From an uncultured Bdellovibrionales bacterium (GTDB taxonomy: Bacteria; Bdellovibrionota; Bdellovibrionia; Bdellovibrionales; UBA1609): a stretch of DNA of 63,990 bases. The notes under the pieces were generated by a model. The model worked only from the letters and a program-made list of their open reading frames with translations, was not told where the DNA came from and searched no databases. Location: NCBI GenBank assembly GCA_938002015.1, contig CALLAU010000076.1:1-63990 (forward strand), written 5' to 3'. A program made the position numbers and the translations under genes. Positions 1 to 9,121 of this stretch are shown here, piece after piece (position 1 is the first letter of the stretch; every line of letters begins with the position of its first letter).

Positions 1-229
1 AGCTCTTCTTATGTCAAACGCTGGTGGTGCTTGGGATAATGCTAAAAAAGCAATTGAAAAAGGAGATGTTGAGGGAGTATCAAAAGGTAGTGAAGCACAT
101 AACGCTGCTGTTGTTGGTGATACAGTTGGTGATCCGTTTAAGGATACTACAGGCCCTGCGATGAACATTCTTATTAAGCTTATGTCTGTTGTGGCTCTTA
201 TTATTGCGCCATTAATAGCTACGATTTAA
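1..229 (+). CDS. hppA: Membrane-bound proton-translocating pyrophosphatase, C-terminal end (partial)
   Basis: The reading frame is open from the window edge, so the gene begins upstream and only its last ~75 residues are visible. The stretch [13 protein letters not shown] followed by [15 protein letters not shown] and a last hydrophobic helix is the highly conserved C-terminus of H+/Na+-translocating pyrophosphatases, integral inner-membrane pumps that couple PPi hydrolysis to ion export. The lysine and aspartates of the DNAKK and [11 protein letters not shown] segments line the PPi/Mg site in this family. The internal ATG at 11 is not a start. A strong terminator follows at 261, so the gene ends its transcription unit. 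Ion specificity cannot be judged from this fragment. Confidence 0.95.
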   Translation, partial: ALLMSNAGGAWDNAKKAIEKGDVEGVSKGSEAHNAAVVGDTVGDPFKDTTGPAMNILIKLMSVVALIIAPLIATI

Positions 230-260
230 TAATTTCTTAATTAAATAATTTTTTTGTCTA

Positions 261-292
261 AAGCCTCTTCATTTTTTGAAGAGGCTTTTTTT
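261..292 (+). terminator. Intrinsic terminator after hppA
   Basis: A 10-bp stem (AAGCCTCTTC paired with GAAGAGGCTT) with a short T-rich loop is followed by a run of T. It lies 30 bp after the hppA stop codon. Nothing else is seen in 230-448 apart from the ribosome binding site of the next gene. Confidence 0.9.
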
Positions 293-448
293 CTTTGGAA
301 CAGTCTTTATCAACAAGTCCTGTAGTGCTCTTTTTTTAAGTATCTTAATGGTGCTTAGCTTGTTTGGAGATAAAGAAGGCTTTGATAATTGATTTAGTTC
401 GAAACTTTTACTCTCTTTATTTGTTTTACTTTAAAGGAGCAGTTTAGA

Positions 449-910
449 ATGAAACTAAGGAACCCTGAAATTTTTAAGATAGGTTTAATTTTTACAAATT
501 CAGCCCTTATATCATTACTTGTGATAATGTCGGTATATCTACAGTTTAGATCTCCTGATAGCCCAGTTAAGGGTTTTTTAGGTTTACTCCTCATCACTAG
601 CTTACCGATAAATACAGCGTTTATTATTTGGCATTACTTCTTCTCAGGAGGGCTAAAAAGAGCAACTTCTTTATCTAGTCATATTCTACAAACCATTTTA
701 GGTGCTTTTTTTATCTCATTTATTGCAATAGTTGGAACAACTATTTTAATAGGTATTTTAAATGGCGCCAAAACATCGAGCTTCTCTGGGGCTTTAATGC
801 TCTCTTTATATGGGGGCTTAGTGTATAGTACACCCTTTAATTTAGTTTTTGGCTTTTTAGCTGGAGGTTTTTTGTATTGTAGAAAAAAGAGAGGCTCTAA
901 ATCTTGTTAA
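449..910 (+). CDS. Four-helix membrane protein of unknown function
   Basis: I do not recognise this 153-residue protein. It has four hydrophobic segments (roughly residues 10-30, 42-62, 78-102 and 113-140), short loops, a basic tail (CRKKRGSKSC) and a terminal cysteine, so it is an inner-membrane protein. The ATG has a good AAAGGAGC ribosome binding site 8 bp upstream. It stands alone: hppA ends in a terminator upstream, and the DUF547 gene converges on it with stop codons directly adjacent (910/911). No catalytic motif is visible. Confidence 0.7.
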   Translation: MKLRNPEIFKIGLIFTNSALISLLVIMSVYLQFRSPDSPVKGFLGLLLITSLPINTAFIIWHYFFSGGLKRATSLSSHILQTILGAFFISFIAIVGTTILIGILNGAKTSSFSGALMLSLYGGLVYSTPFNLVFGFLAGGFLYCRKKRGSKSC

Positions 911-1753
911 CTAGTGCTTATTTAAACCCCAGTCATAACCTGTATATTTGACACTATAGCTTTTACTTTCTAATAGCTCTTGTTCTTCTTTATTTTTTCC
1001 AAGTGATCTTTTATATTTCTTAAAAAAACCCTTTAAAGAAGAGTAGCCCATTTTGTTATCTTCAAAATCACTTCCATACCATTTAAAAATATTAGAAACT
1101 CTAACAGCTCTAGATTTTAAATCGACTTTGTTTCTACTTTGATCAGATAAGAAGTTCTTTGCAGCACTGTCTAGCTGGTCTTTAAGTTTTTTTGCTGTCC
1201 AGGCTTCGTTTAAAAGAGCAGGGCATCCGATTGAAGCACAATTAAAAGCAAAGTGAATTCTTGCATCTTTATATTTACCAGATTCTCTTACTTTTTTATG
1301 CTCAATTTTATCAAGGTAATAATCTTCTCCAAACAACTTAAAGAATTCTTGTTTCCAAGCGTTTTTAAAAAAACTGCCTATCTTTTTAATAGATGTGACA
1401 GGGTAATTATTAAGAATGAGTTTAACTGTGTAGGCATTATAAGTGTTGATATAAAAAGCAAGCTGTTGATTTTTTGTCCAAGAAGAAAAGTCTTTCTTAC
1501 TCACTGAGGATACTGTTTTTAAATAAGAATTTAAGCTATTTTTATCAAAACTTTTATAATCGACAGCGCTTGATTTTTTATCATCACTTAATTTTACATA
1601 CTTTGAAAGAAGTGTGGTCCAGGCACTGTGTGAGTGGTCAAAAGATTCATGTTGAGTCTTTTTGGTTTGGCTACTTAATGTATTTTCTTCTCCACCAGCA
1701 AAAGAGAAATTACTTGAAGTTAAAATAAAGATAAGTGAAATAAATAAATTCAA
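911..1753 (-). CDS. DUF547 domain secreted protein
   Basis: 280 residues. A signal peptide (MNLFISLIFILTSSNFSFAGG) is followed by a DUF547 domain. Signatures are WTKNQQLAFYINTYNAYT, the HFAFNCASIGCP core with its two conserved cysteines, and the IFKWYGSDF segment near the C-terminus. DUF547 proteins are widespread and their biochemical role is not established; the fold is thought to be papain-like. The start is a TTG at 1753: a GGAG at 1761-1764 lies 7 bp upstream and there is no better in-frame start. The gene follows metG by 34 bp, and its ribosome binding site lies inside a terminator-like hairpin (see that entry). Confidence 0.85.
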   Translation of the reverse strand: MNLFISLIFILTSSNFSFAGGEENTLSSQTKKTQHESFDHSHSAWTTLLSKYVKLSDDKKSSAVDYKSFDKNSLNSYLKTVSSVSKKDFSSWTKNQQLAFYINTYNAYTVKLILNNYPVTSIKKIGSFFKNAWKQEFFKLFGEDYYLDKIEHKKVRESGKYKDARIHFAFNCASIGCPALLNEAWTAKKLKDQLDSAAKNFLSDQSRNKVDLKSRAVRVSNIFKWYGSDFEDNKMGYSSLKGFFKKYKRSLGKNKEEQELLESKSYSVKYTGYDWGLNKH

Positions 1754-1782
1754 AAAAAAGCTCCTATATTTTAGTGAGCCTT
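1752..1782 (-). terminator. Terminator-like hairpin overlapping a ribosome binding site
   Basis: Read on the minus strand, AAGGCTC pairs with GAGCTTT (one G-U pair) around a 12-base loop and runs straight into eight T residues. It lies between metG and the DUF547 gene. The GGAG Shine-Dalgarno of the DUF547 gene is in the 3' arm and the T tract ends in its TTG start codon, so forming the hairpin would both stop transcription and hide the ribosome binding site. Confidence 0.55.
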
Positions 1783-1787
1783 TTTAT

Positions 1788-3329
1788 TTAAGACTCTAAA
1801 TCAATTCTTGGAAAAATGGGTTTAATCTTTTCTAGTTTAAGTCCTGTTTGAACACCTGGCCACTTTTTTAATTCTTCAGCACCATTTTCAAGACTAGGTT
1901 TAATGTTTAAAAGATTTAAAATTTCAGTGGTTTTATTTGGCATCACAGGCATTAAAGCTAGAGTCGAAAGTCTAGCAACTTCAAGAGCAACTCTTAGGCA
2001 TTCACCAGCTTCTTTAAGTTCGCCTTTTTTAGCTTGTTTCCAGGGTGCGTTTTCTTCTAAGTATTTTCCGGTAGTGTTAAGCATATCAATTACAGGTTTT
2101 ATAGCATCGCTTGGTTGATTTTTAAGGATAGCTTTTTCAATATTTTCATAAAGGTCTTCAACATGATCTAAAATCACTTGAGGAGTTTGATCAGGCATTT
2201 CTGGTACTAGGCCATCGTAGTATTTATTAATTAGCGTAAAACATCTACTTAAAAGGTTTCCTAAGTTATTTGCTAAATCCGAATTTGATTTAAGAGCTGC
2301 AAGTTCAACAGAAAAAGGAGCGTCTTTTCCAAAGTTTACTTCAGAGAAGAAATAATAACGTAGTGAATCTAAGCCAATGACATTAATGATATCTTCTGGT
2401 GCGATGACATCACCTAAAGATTTACTCATTTTCTCACTTTCTTTATTTAAGATCCAGCCATGAGCAAAAATCTGATCAGGAAGTTTTACGTCCATAGCCA
2501 TAAGAAGTGTCGTCCAATAAACTGCATGAGTTGTTAGAATATCTTTTCCAATAAAATGCTGGACAAAGCTTTCATTCCACCACGAGTTAAACTCATTTTT
2601 TCGGTCTTCTTGAAAAAGTCCACATGCTGCTGCGTAGTTTATAAGGGCATCAACCCATACGTATGCAACGTGCTCTGAATCAAAGGGAAGTGGGATGCCC
2701 CAATGAATTCTACTTTTTGGGCGACTGATACTTAAGTCTTCAAGTGGTTGTTTTAAAAACCCGAGAACTTCATTTTTTCTAGATTTTGGTGCAATAAAGC
2801 CAGGGTTATTATTAATATGATCAATTAATTTTTGCTGGTAAGAAGACATTTTAAAGAAATAGTTTTTCTCTGAAATCCATTCAACAGGTCTTCCAGTTGG
2901 AGTTTTTCCATCTTTAATATCTGTTTCTGGGTAAAAGCATTCCTCACTTACGCAGTACCATCCAGAATACTCTTTAGAATAAATGTCACCTTTTTGATGA
3001 AGAAAATCTAAAGCCTTTGAAACAGTGTCTTTATGTTTTGGAGAAGTTGTTCTATAAAAAATATCAAACTCTACATCAACTGTACTCCAGAAAGTTTGAA
3101 ATTTTCTAGAGAGTTCATCACAGTGTTGTTGAGGCTCTATTCCTCTTTCTTTTGCGGTTTGTTGAATTTTTTGTCCATGCTCATCAGTTCCTGTTAAAAA
3201 GCGAGTGTTAAAACCAAGGAGTTTTCTGTAGCGATTGATTCCATCAACCATAATGGTTGAGTAGGTTGTTCCAAGGTGTGGCTCAGAATTTACGTAATAG
3301 AGTGGAGTCGTAACATAATATTTTTTCAT
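1788..3329 (-). CDS. metG: Methionyl-tRNA synthetase
   Basis: Class I aminoacyl-tRNA synthetase that charges tRNA-Met in the cytoplasm. The N-terminus (KYYVTTPLYYVNSEPHLGTTYS) carries the HIGH-type motif as PHLGTTYS. The second ATP motif is EKMSKSLGD near residue 300, preceded by the FAHGWI segment. Length is 513 residues, which matches the compact form without the C-terminal EMAP-like tRNA-binding extension. A CVSEEC segment in the connective-peptide region is the remains of a zinc knuckle. The ATG start at 3329 is the family start. It is followed closely by the DUF547 gene, separated by a hairpin; lpxD lies 82 bp upstream on the same strand. Confidence 0.97.
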   Translation of the reverse strand: MKKYYVTTPLYYVNSEPHLGTTYSTIMVDGINRYRKLLGFNTRFLTGTDEHGQKIQQTAKERGIEPQQHCDELSRKFQTFWSTVDVEFDIFYRTTSPKHKDTVSKALDFLHQKGDIYSKEYSGWYCVSEECFYPETDIKDGKTPTGRPVEWISEKNYFFKMSSYQQKLIDHINNNPGFIAPKSRKNEVLGFLKQPLEDLSISRPKSRIHWGIPLPFDSEHVAYVWVDALINYAAACGLFQEDRKNEFNSWWNESFVQHFIGKDILTTHAVYWTTLLMAMDVKLPDQIFAHGWILNKESEKMSKSLGDVIAPEDIINVIGLDSLRYYFFSEVNFGKDAPFSVELAALKSNSDLANNLGNLLSRCFTLINKYYDGLVPEMPDQTPQVILDHVEDLYENIEKAILKNQPSDAIKPVIDMLNTTGKYLEENAPWKQAKKGELKEAGECLRVALEVARLSTLALMPVMPNKTTEILNLLNIKPSLENGAEELKKWPGVQTGLKLEKIKPIFPRIDLES

Positions 3330-3411
3330 TTAAGCCTGCCTTTATTTAGCCTTGGAAAAGTGTTTATAGCTTAAGTTTGTTTTAAATTGAATTGAAAACT
3401 GACTGCTTCGT

Positions 3412-4485
3412 TTACTTAGTTTCTTCAATATTAAGCTTCTTGAGAACTTTTTTTAAGTCAGCTCTCATGTTTCCAAGACGAGCCGAGGCCAACATGTTCT
3501 TTAAGCCCTCTTTGTGTGGAGCTATTGGAAAGCCTTGGTACTTTCCAGGTTTTGTTATTGATTTTTGAACTCCAGAAAGTCCTCCAACCTGAACATTGTC
3601 AGTAATTTCAATATGGCCTGTTACAGTGGTTCTTCCTCCACATACAAAGTTGTCGCCAATTTTTGTAGAGCCTGCTGACATGTAGCCTGCAGTTACTAAG
3701 CAGCTCTTTCCAAAACTGCAGTTGTGAGCGATATGACACAGGTTATCAATTTTAGTGTGATCTCCAATGCTTGTGTTTCCAAAAGTTCCTCTATCAATTT
3801 TAGTCCCTGAGCCGACGTGAACATAATCACCTAAAACAACTCCTCCTTGATGTGGAATAGGGACGTGAGCACCTTTTCCATCTTGAGCATAACCAAAGCC
3901 TTCTGTTCCAACAGCAGCTTGAGGGAAAACCTCACAGTTTCTTCCAAGTATAGAATATGAACCAACAAAGCTTTGTTCATGAAGCCTGCACTCATCTCCT
4001 ATGCTTGAGTCAGATTGTATAACTGCTGAAGCGCCTATAATGCATTTATTCCCTATGTTTGTATTCTCACCTATGAAGGCAAAAGGACCTATTCTAACAC
4101 CCTCTCCTATAGAGGCGGTTGGGTGAATGTAAGCTGTTGGGTGAACATCTCCTTTTAGTTCTTTTTGGCCACTCAGTTGTTTATCAAGCCTGTTCTCATT
4201 TAGTTCAGTTATAAGAAGGGCTAGAGCAAGTCTTGTGTTAGTAGAGGTTAAAATATTGATTTTAAGTCCTTCAGGGACCTTTGATGTAAATTCTTCTGGT
4301 ATAACTATTCCCGCAGCTTTGGAACTTAAGACATTTGCAAGGGCCTCTGGTTTTGAGAGAAAAACGAGAGTCTCAGCAAGAGGATCCTCTTGTGCACTTA
4401 TGCCTTTTACTGAAGTATTTGAGTCACCAAGGTGTAGAGAGAGTAGATTAGGGTAGAGTTTACAAATTTCATCAATAGATTTCAT
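3412..4485 (-). CDS. lpxD: UDP-3-O-(3-hydroxyacyl)glucosamine N-acyltransferase
   Basis: Third step of lipid A synthesis: transfers a 3-hydroxyacyl chain from acyl-ACP to the 2-amino group of UDP-3-O-acyl-glucosamine. An N-terminal uridine-binding region (residues 1-100) is followed by a left-handed beta-helix of hexapeptide repeats (HPTAYIHPTASIGEGVRIGPFAFIGENTNIG onward, cited here as positions ~115-330) with the catalytic histidine in LCHIAHNCSFG. The C-terminal helical stretch is also present. Length (357) is normal. Its presence shows that the organism makes lipid A. It is the first gene of a minus-strand set with metG; no other lpx genes are adjacent in the window. Confidence 0.96.
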   Translation of the reverse strand: MKSIDEICKLYPNLLSLHLGDSNTSVKGISAQEDPLAETLVFLSKPEALANVLSSKAAGIVIPEEFTSKVPEGLKINILTSTNTRLALALLITELNENRLDKQLSGQKELKGDVHPTAYIHPTASIGEGVRIGPFAFIGENTNIGNKCIIGASAVIQSDSSIGDECRLHEQSFVGSYSILGRNCEVFPQAAVGTEGFGYAQDGKGAHVPIPHQGGVVLGDYVHVGSGTKIDRGTFGNTSIGDHTKIDNLCHIAHNCSFGKSCLVTAGYMSAGSTKIGDNFVCGGRTTVTGHIEITDNVQVGGLSGVQKSITKPGKYQGFPIAPHKEGLKNMLASARLGNMRADLKKVLKKLNIEETK

Positions 4486-4594
4486 AATTTATCAGCCTTT
4501 TCTTTTAAGATAGGAGAGAATTACACTAGTCAAAGTCGAAAGATTGTTGTATTTTTTCATGGAAATAAAGATAGCTAACGCGAAGGGTCAGATT

Positions 4595-4933
4595 ATGCCG
4601 GCGAAAAAGAAAACAGACGAAACAGAAGAAGCTGCAAAGCCAAAAACTCTTACTAAAAAAGAGGCAGCTCCGAAGAAAAAAAGACTAACTAAAGCCGAAA
4701 AAGAGCTTATCGCTGAGGAAGAAAGGCTTAGAGAAAAGTGGGAAGAGCTCCACGGTTTATCTGAGGGTCAATCCGCTAAGAAATATGTTATGACTGAAGA
4801 TTTTGAAGCTAATATGGCTATCGAGCATGCAAGCCTTGGATGGGGTTATGTGCTTTCTTCACAAAATAACAGGCTTGAAGTTTTGTTTGAGCAAGGTATT
4901 AAAGTCTTAATATCTAACTACAAGGGGTCTTAA
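4595..4933 (+). CDS. Small protein with lysine-rich N-terminus and DUF3553-like Tudor domain
   Basis: The frame is open from 4544, but the ATG at 4595 (MPAKKKTDE) is the likelier start because AAGGG lies about 7 bp upstream; this gives 112 residues. The first half is rich in Lys, Ala and Glu (PAKKK, PKKKRLTKAEKE) and probably disordered or coiled. The second half (SLGWGYVLSSQNNRLEVLFEQG) resembles the small SH3/Tudor-like DUF3553 fold (WG.G.V ... V.F..G). The basic tail plus SH3-like barrel suggests nucleic-acid or RNA-polymerase contact, but this is inference. It ends 6 bp before infA, so the two are probably co-transcribed. Confidence 0.65.
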   Translation: MPAKKKTDETEEAAKPKTLTKKEAAPKKKRLTKAEKELIAEEERLREKWEELHGLSEGQSAKKYVMTEDFEANMAIEHASLGWGYVLSSQNNRLEVLFEQGIKVLISNYKGS

Positions 4934-4939
4934 AGCTAT

Positions 4940-5158
4940 ATGGCAAAAGATGATTTAGCTCAATTAGAAGGAAAAGTGATCGATGCTGGTGCAGGTGGTC
5001 TTTATAAAGTAAAACTTGAAAATGAAGTTGAAATTAGAGCTAAGCTTTGTGGAAAGATGAGACGTTTTAATATTCGTGTCGTTGTTGGCGATAAAGTAAC
5101 AGTAGGTGTCTCGCCTTATGATCCTACTCACGGTCTTATTATGTACAGACATAAATAA
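4940..5158 (+). CDS. infA: Translation initiation factor IF-1
   Basis: A 72-residue S1-type OB-fold protein that binds the 30S A site during initiation. The sequence has the family landmarks: MAKDD at the start, GKV near residue 11, CGKMRR in the middle, VVGDKV and YDPTHGLIMYRHK at the end. Length is typical. It lies 6 bp downstream of the DUF3553-like gene. The intergenic segment to tex (5159-5234) is AT-rich and holds only the tex ribosome binding site. Confidence 0.97.
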   Translation: MAKDDLAQLEGKVIDAGAGGLYKVKLENEVEIRAKLCGKMRRFNIRVVVGDKVTVGVSPYDPTHGLIMYRHK

Positions 5159-5234
5159 GTTGTAAGAGTATTTATCTATATATAGTCAATTTAACCTTTA
5201 TAAAATGTAATTAAAAACAATAGGAGTGGTTGCT

Positions 5235-7601
5235 TTGGAAAATCAGTTCTTCAAATTCGTATTAAACAAAACAAACTTACCAGAAACAGATTTGCTAAAG
5301 TCTTCATCTAAAATGTTCTTAGATGGAAAGACTGTTGCTGAAGTTGCTTTTGATGAAGCTAACTATAAAGAGAAAAAACAAAACTTCTGGTTTTTTGATA
5401 AAATTGAAGCAGCTGTATACTCATATAAAGCTTTTCAAGCTAAACAGCAGAAATACGTTACAGATATAGAAACAAGAACTACTTTTGATAATAAAGAAGA
5501 GGTGGTGTCTCTCTTAAAAAACACAAACTCTATAAGTGAACTAGAAGAAGCTTTTAGACCTTATAAAAGAAAAAAGAAAACAAAAGCTACTTTAGCTAGG
5601 GAAGCAGGTCTTCAAAATTTTGCCGATAAAATTTTAAGTATGTCTATAGAAGGTGAGAATTTTGAGAACGGTTTAGAGCCTGAAGCTAAAAAATATATCA
5701 ACCCTTCTCTTGGTTACATAACATATGAGACAGTGCTAAAGGGTGTCCAAGATATTTTAGTTGAAAAAATCTTAACTAAGAGTGAGTTGCGACAAAATCT
5801 TTTTAAATATGCAATTGAGAACGCGAAAATTAGTATAAAGCCAGGAGATAAATACTCTGAGGGTGGTAAGTATACGAACTTTATTAAAGCTCAAACTCAA
5901 GGCTGTAAGTTTTATTTAAATCCTAAAAATTATGATAAGTTTCCACAAATTAAGAAAGCCTGGGAAGATGGCTTTTTAAAAGTGACACTCGATGCGGATT
6001 GGTCGGATTCACTTAAAAGCTTTCAGAAGCCATTTATGACAGAGAAGCTAACAGGTGATATTAAAGACTTTATCATGAGCTGTGGTAAAAAAGCTTTAGA
6101 AGTTCATGCACTTCCATCTGTAAGTGGAGAAGTTTTTGATAGTTTCTATGCTATATCAAGAGAAGTGTATCTTTCAAAAATTAAAAATGATTATACAAAC
6201 CTTTTAACCACCCCAGCTTTTGGTTATAAAGCAGTACTTTCTTTTGTTGGCAGGGAAAGTGGAGAATCTACTCTTACGCTTGTTAGTCATAGTGGTGAGT
6301 ATATCTCTTCTGCTAAAGTAGATTTAAATGCTGATGGTGTAGTTGATACTTTCAATGGACTTTTAAAAGATATTTGTCAAAATCTTGAAGTCGGCTGTGT
6401 TGCAATTGCTTTAAATGATACAACAAGAAAAGCTGAAAAACTAATTTTAAAAAGTCTAGAGACAATTTCAAAGAAAGAAATTCCTGTTGTCATGGCTGAT
6501 GCTACAGGTTTGCCACGTTTTATTAATCAAGAGAGTGCTAAGTTTGGCTTTAGTGAGAAAATTGATAATGATGCTCTACAAGCATTTTATATGGCAAAAA
6601 GAGTACAAGATCCTATATTTGAATATGGCCAGCATGAGCCAGAAACTCTTATTGAGGTGCCTCAGTTTATAGATAAGGAAGTTGTTAGTAGAGAGCTTAA
6701 AAAATGTTTGAGTTATCATGTAGCTCAATTTGGAATAAGCACTTTAAACGCTAACCCTGCCCTTCTTAATAATCTAGGGTGGTTTGAAAGTTATGACAGA
6801 GTAAAAGATATTGCACAAAAGCTTAAAGAAGCTAATGATTTAAATGATAAAAAATCTTTAATGAGCGTATTAAATACTAATGAAGTTGAAAGGTTCTCAA
6901 AGTTTTTCAGGTTTAGTGAAGGTTTAAATCTTTTAGATAGATCTAGAATCAGTTTAGAGGATCAGTCTAAAGTTAAAGACGTGTTTAAAGAAGAAGGTGT
7001 AAGCCTCATGTCTGGACCTTTAAAAGAAGTAAAGCTTTCTGAGAAATCGGTTAAGCTTCTTGGAGACGCTTTTTATAAATACCTTAGAGAAGAGCTTCAA
7101 AAGCCATTTTTTGACTTTAGAAAGGATTATAAAGTTTTTTCTTTTTCAAAAACAGCTGAATCTATTGAAGATGTTAAAGAAGATAATCTTTACTGGGGGA
7201 TCGTAACAAAGTTCTCTTCTTTTGGTGCATTTGTTGATATGGGAGTTGGAGTAGATGGGTTGATTCACTTATCTGAACTTTCTAACGAGTATGTATCTGA
7301 TCCAAGAAAAATTTTAAGACTTGGACAGTGGGTTTTATTTAAAGCTTTGAAAGTTGATATAGCAAAGAAGCAGCTCTCTTTTTCTAAAATTAAAGCTGAC
7401 TTAAAAGATTCAAGAAAGTCTGGAGATAAAAAGTTTTCTTCAAAGTCAAAAAATAGTAAGCCTTTTAATAAAAAGAATGATTTTAAAAGAGATAATAAAA
7501 AAGGTTCTAGCAATAAAGGAAATAGAGACTTTAAAAAGCCAAGAAAACCTCAACAACCATTTAATAACCCGTTTGCAGCGTTGAGTGAATTAAAGAAATA
7601 A
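5235..7601 (+). CDS. tex: Tex-type RNA-binding transcription accessory protein
   Basis: Cytoplasmic Tex/Spt6-like protein of about 788 residues. Order of parts: helical Tex N-terminal region with a PYKRKKKTKATLAREAGL segment near 110-130, YqgF/RNase H-like domain around 340-470 (FGYKAVLSFVGRES...), helix-hairpin-helix region with QFGISTLNANPALLNNLGW near 510, and an S1 domain (GIVTKFSSFGAFVDMG, DGLIHLSELS) near 660-725. A lysine- and asparagine-rich tail of about 60 residues ends the protein. A GTG at 5226 is in frame but overlaps the AGGAG at 5222-5226. I therefore place the start at the TTG at 5235, 8 bp after that ribosome binding site. Confidence 0.93.
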   Translation: MENQFFKFVLNKTNLPETDLLKSSSKMFLDGKTVAEVAFDEANYKEKKQNFWFFDKIEAAVYSYKAFQAKQQKYVTDIETRTTFDNKEEVVSLLKNTNSISELEEAFRPYKRKKKTKATLAREAGLQNFADKILSMSIEGENFENGLEPEAKKYINPSLGYITYETVLKGVQDILVEKILTKSELRQNLFKYAIENAKISIKPGDKYSEGGKYTNFIKAQTQGCKFYLNPKNYDKFPQIKKAWEDGFLKVTLDADWSDSLKSFQKPFMTEKLTGDIKDFIMSCGKKALEVHALPSVSGEVFDSFYAISREVYLSKIKNDYTNLLTTPAFGYKAVLSFVGRESGESTLTLVSHSGEYISSAKVDLNADGVVDTFNGLLKDICQNLEVGCVAIALNDTTRKAEKLILKSLETISKKEIPVVMADATGLPRFINQESAKFGFSEKIDNDALQAFYMAKRVQDPIFEYGQHEPETLIEVPQFIDKEVVSRELKKCLSYHVAQFGISTLNANPALLNNLGWFESYDRVKDIAQKLKEANDLNDKKSLMSVLNTNEVERFSKFFRFSEGLNLLDRSRISLEDQSKVKDVFKEEGVSLMSGPLKEVKLSEKSVKLLGDAFYKYLREELQKPFFDFRKDYKVFSFSKTAESIEDVKEDNLYWGIVTKFSSFGAFVDMGVGVDGLIHLSELSNEYVSDPRKILRLGQWVLFKALKVDIAKKQLSFSKIKADLKDSRKSGDKKFSSKSKNSKPFNKKNDFKRDNKKGSSNKGNRDFKKPRKPQQPFNNPFAALSELKK

Positions 7602-7663
7602 AGTCTGGTGGTAGATACTCTAACTAAGTGGTGTTGATAATAATACAGATTGCTTTTATTAAA

Positions 7664-9019
7664 CTACTTGCATAGCTTCGACAATGAAGTGCCCATTCTT
7701 TTACCAGAGTTAAGCAAGTAATCAATTTCGCTAAAAGTTAGAGCGGTTGGCTCAAAACCACATTTTACCTGTTCTTTATTTTTGGCTTTTACTTCAAACT
7801 GTTCAACTAATGAGTCATAGTTTTCTCTATTCATTGGCCACATATTAGAAAAATCTGATTTAAAAGATTCAACTATTCTAGGGCGAATTTTTCCGTCAAT
7901 ATAAATGATATTTTCAAAATGATTGTACTCAGCTGAAACAGACCAGTTAAAAGATCCTGTAATAAGTTTTGTATCATCTGCAATGATGTACTTAGAGTGC
8001 ATTTGCTTTTGTAAATAAGAAGCGGTTCTAATATCAAAGTACTTTAACCTTACAGATACGTTTTCTTTTCCTTCATATGAATGTTTATCTAAGAAGATAG
8101 AGAAGTTTTGGCTAGTAGAGCATTTTTCATTATAAATATTAGTGCAGTCTTTAATTTTAGCTCTTCTTCTTTTGTACTGGTATTCATATTCTCCCATTGT
8201 TACTAGGATATCTACCTTAACTCCTCTTTTTGCAGCCTTTTTAATAGCTTCATAAATTGGTCTTAGTTTGATTCTAGTAGTTGCAATTTCAATTTTTGTT
8301 TCAGCTTGATCAATAAGCTTTACTATTTCTCTAGTTAGAGCAAAGCCTTTTGCTTTAGAGTCTTTTCTAAATCCGGTTTTAGTTAGCTTTAAATTTTCAG
8401 TGTTAAAATGTACTCTAAATCCATCCTCTAAAATACTGTTAGAGCTTAGAGTTTCATATTCTTTTTGAAATCCATACTCTTTGGCTTTTGACCAAAGTAA
8501 ATTAAAGTGACTTTGAAAAGTTGATGTGATTCCAGGTTTATTTTCAATATAGAGGATATTCTCGTTATAATTTCTTCTTGAAGCCATCGACCAGTTTGCT
8601 GAACCTGTTATAAGAACAGGAGAGTTTGTTTGAGCGTCAATAACAGCAAACTTATGGTGCATTTTTCTACTCATGCCCATAAACTTTGTGTCGATTCCCA
8701 TTTCTTCAAGCTTTAGCATTTTTGATTGGTTAGCTTCTTTAGCCTCATACCCTTCAAAAATAAGGCGAATTTTAAGATCTCCATTTTGAAGTCTTTTTTG
8801 AACTTCATCACTTTTAATTGTTTTAATCACTGGATTCCTGTCAGAGGCGTCTACATTATAAAGAGCAAGGTCTACAGTCTCTTTAGCGCCTAGTATGTAT
8901 TCAGAAATTTCTTTAAGGCTTGGGTCGTGTGGGTGGAAAAGTACTTTTACGTTGGCTGTAGCAGAAAGTGTGAAAGTTAAAGTAAGTAATAATACAGTGA
9001 ATTTTCGAATATTTAACAT
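7664..9019 (-). CDS. Secreted phospholipase D-family protein with two HKD motifs
   Basis: 451 residues with a signal peptide (MLNIRKFTVLLLTLTFTLSATA) and two PLD-type catalytic half-sites: MHHKFAVID followed by ITGSANWS (about residues 125-150), and MHSKYIIAD followed by ITGSFNWS (about 345-365). Each is H-x-K-x4-D plus the downstream G-S-x-N-W-S. Two HKD motifs form one active site in the superfamily, which includes phospholipases, cardiolipin synthases and nucleases; the GSxNWS form is common in PLD-like nucleases and secreted phospholipases. The substrate cannot be read from sequence. It is a single gene flanked by a divergent LysR gene. In a predator such an enzyme could act on prey envelopes or DNA (inference). 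Confidence 0.85.
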   Translation of the reverse strand: MLNIRKFTVLLLTLTFTLSATANVKVLFHPHDPSLKEISEYILGAKETVDLALYNVDASDRNPVIKTIKSDEVQKRLQNGDLKIRLIFEGYEAKEANQSKMLKLEEMGIDTKFMGMSRKMHHKFAVIDAQTNSPVLITGSANWSMASRRNYNENILYIENKPGITSTFQSHFNLLWSKAKEYGFQKEYETLSSNSILEDGFRVHFNTENLKLTKTGFRKDSKAKGFALTREIVKLIDQAETKIEIATTRIKLRPIYEAIKKAAKRGVKVDILVTMGEYEYQYKRRRAKIKDCTNIYNEKCSTSQNFSIFLDKHSYEGKENVSVRLKYFDIRTASYLQKQMHSKYIIADDTKLITGSFNWSVSAEYNHFENIIYIDGKIRPRIVESFKSDFSNMWPMNRENYDSLVEQFEVKAKNKEQVKCGFEPTALTFSEIDYLLNSGKRMGTSLSKLCK

Positions 9020-9121
9020 GGCTGTGGGCTCCTTGTTTGTAACAAATTGATTTGCCTCAAATTAGCGTATTAATTACTAATGTTAAAATGAATGATTGAT
9101 ATATTAGTATTCATATAATAC

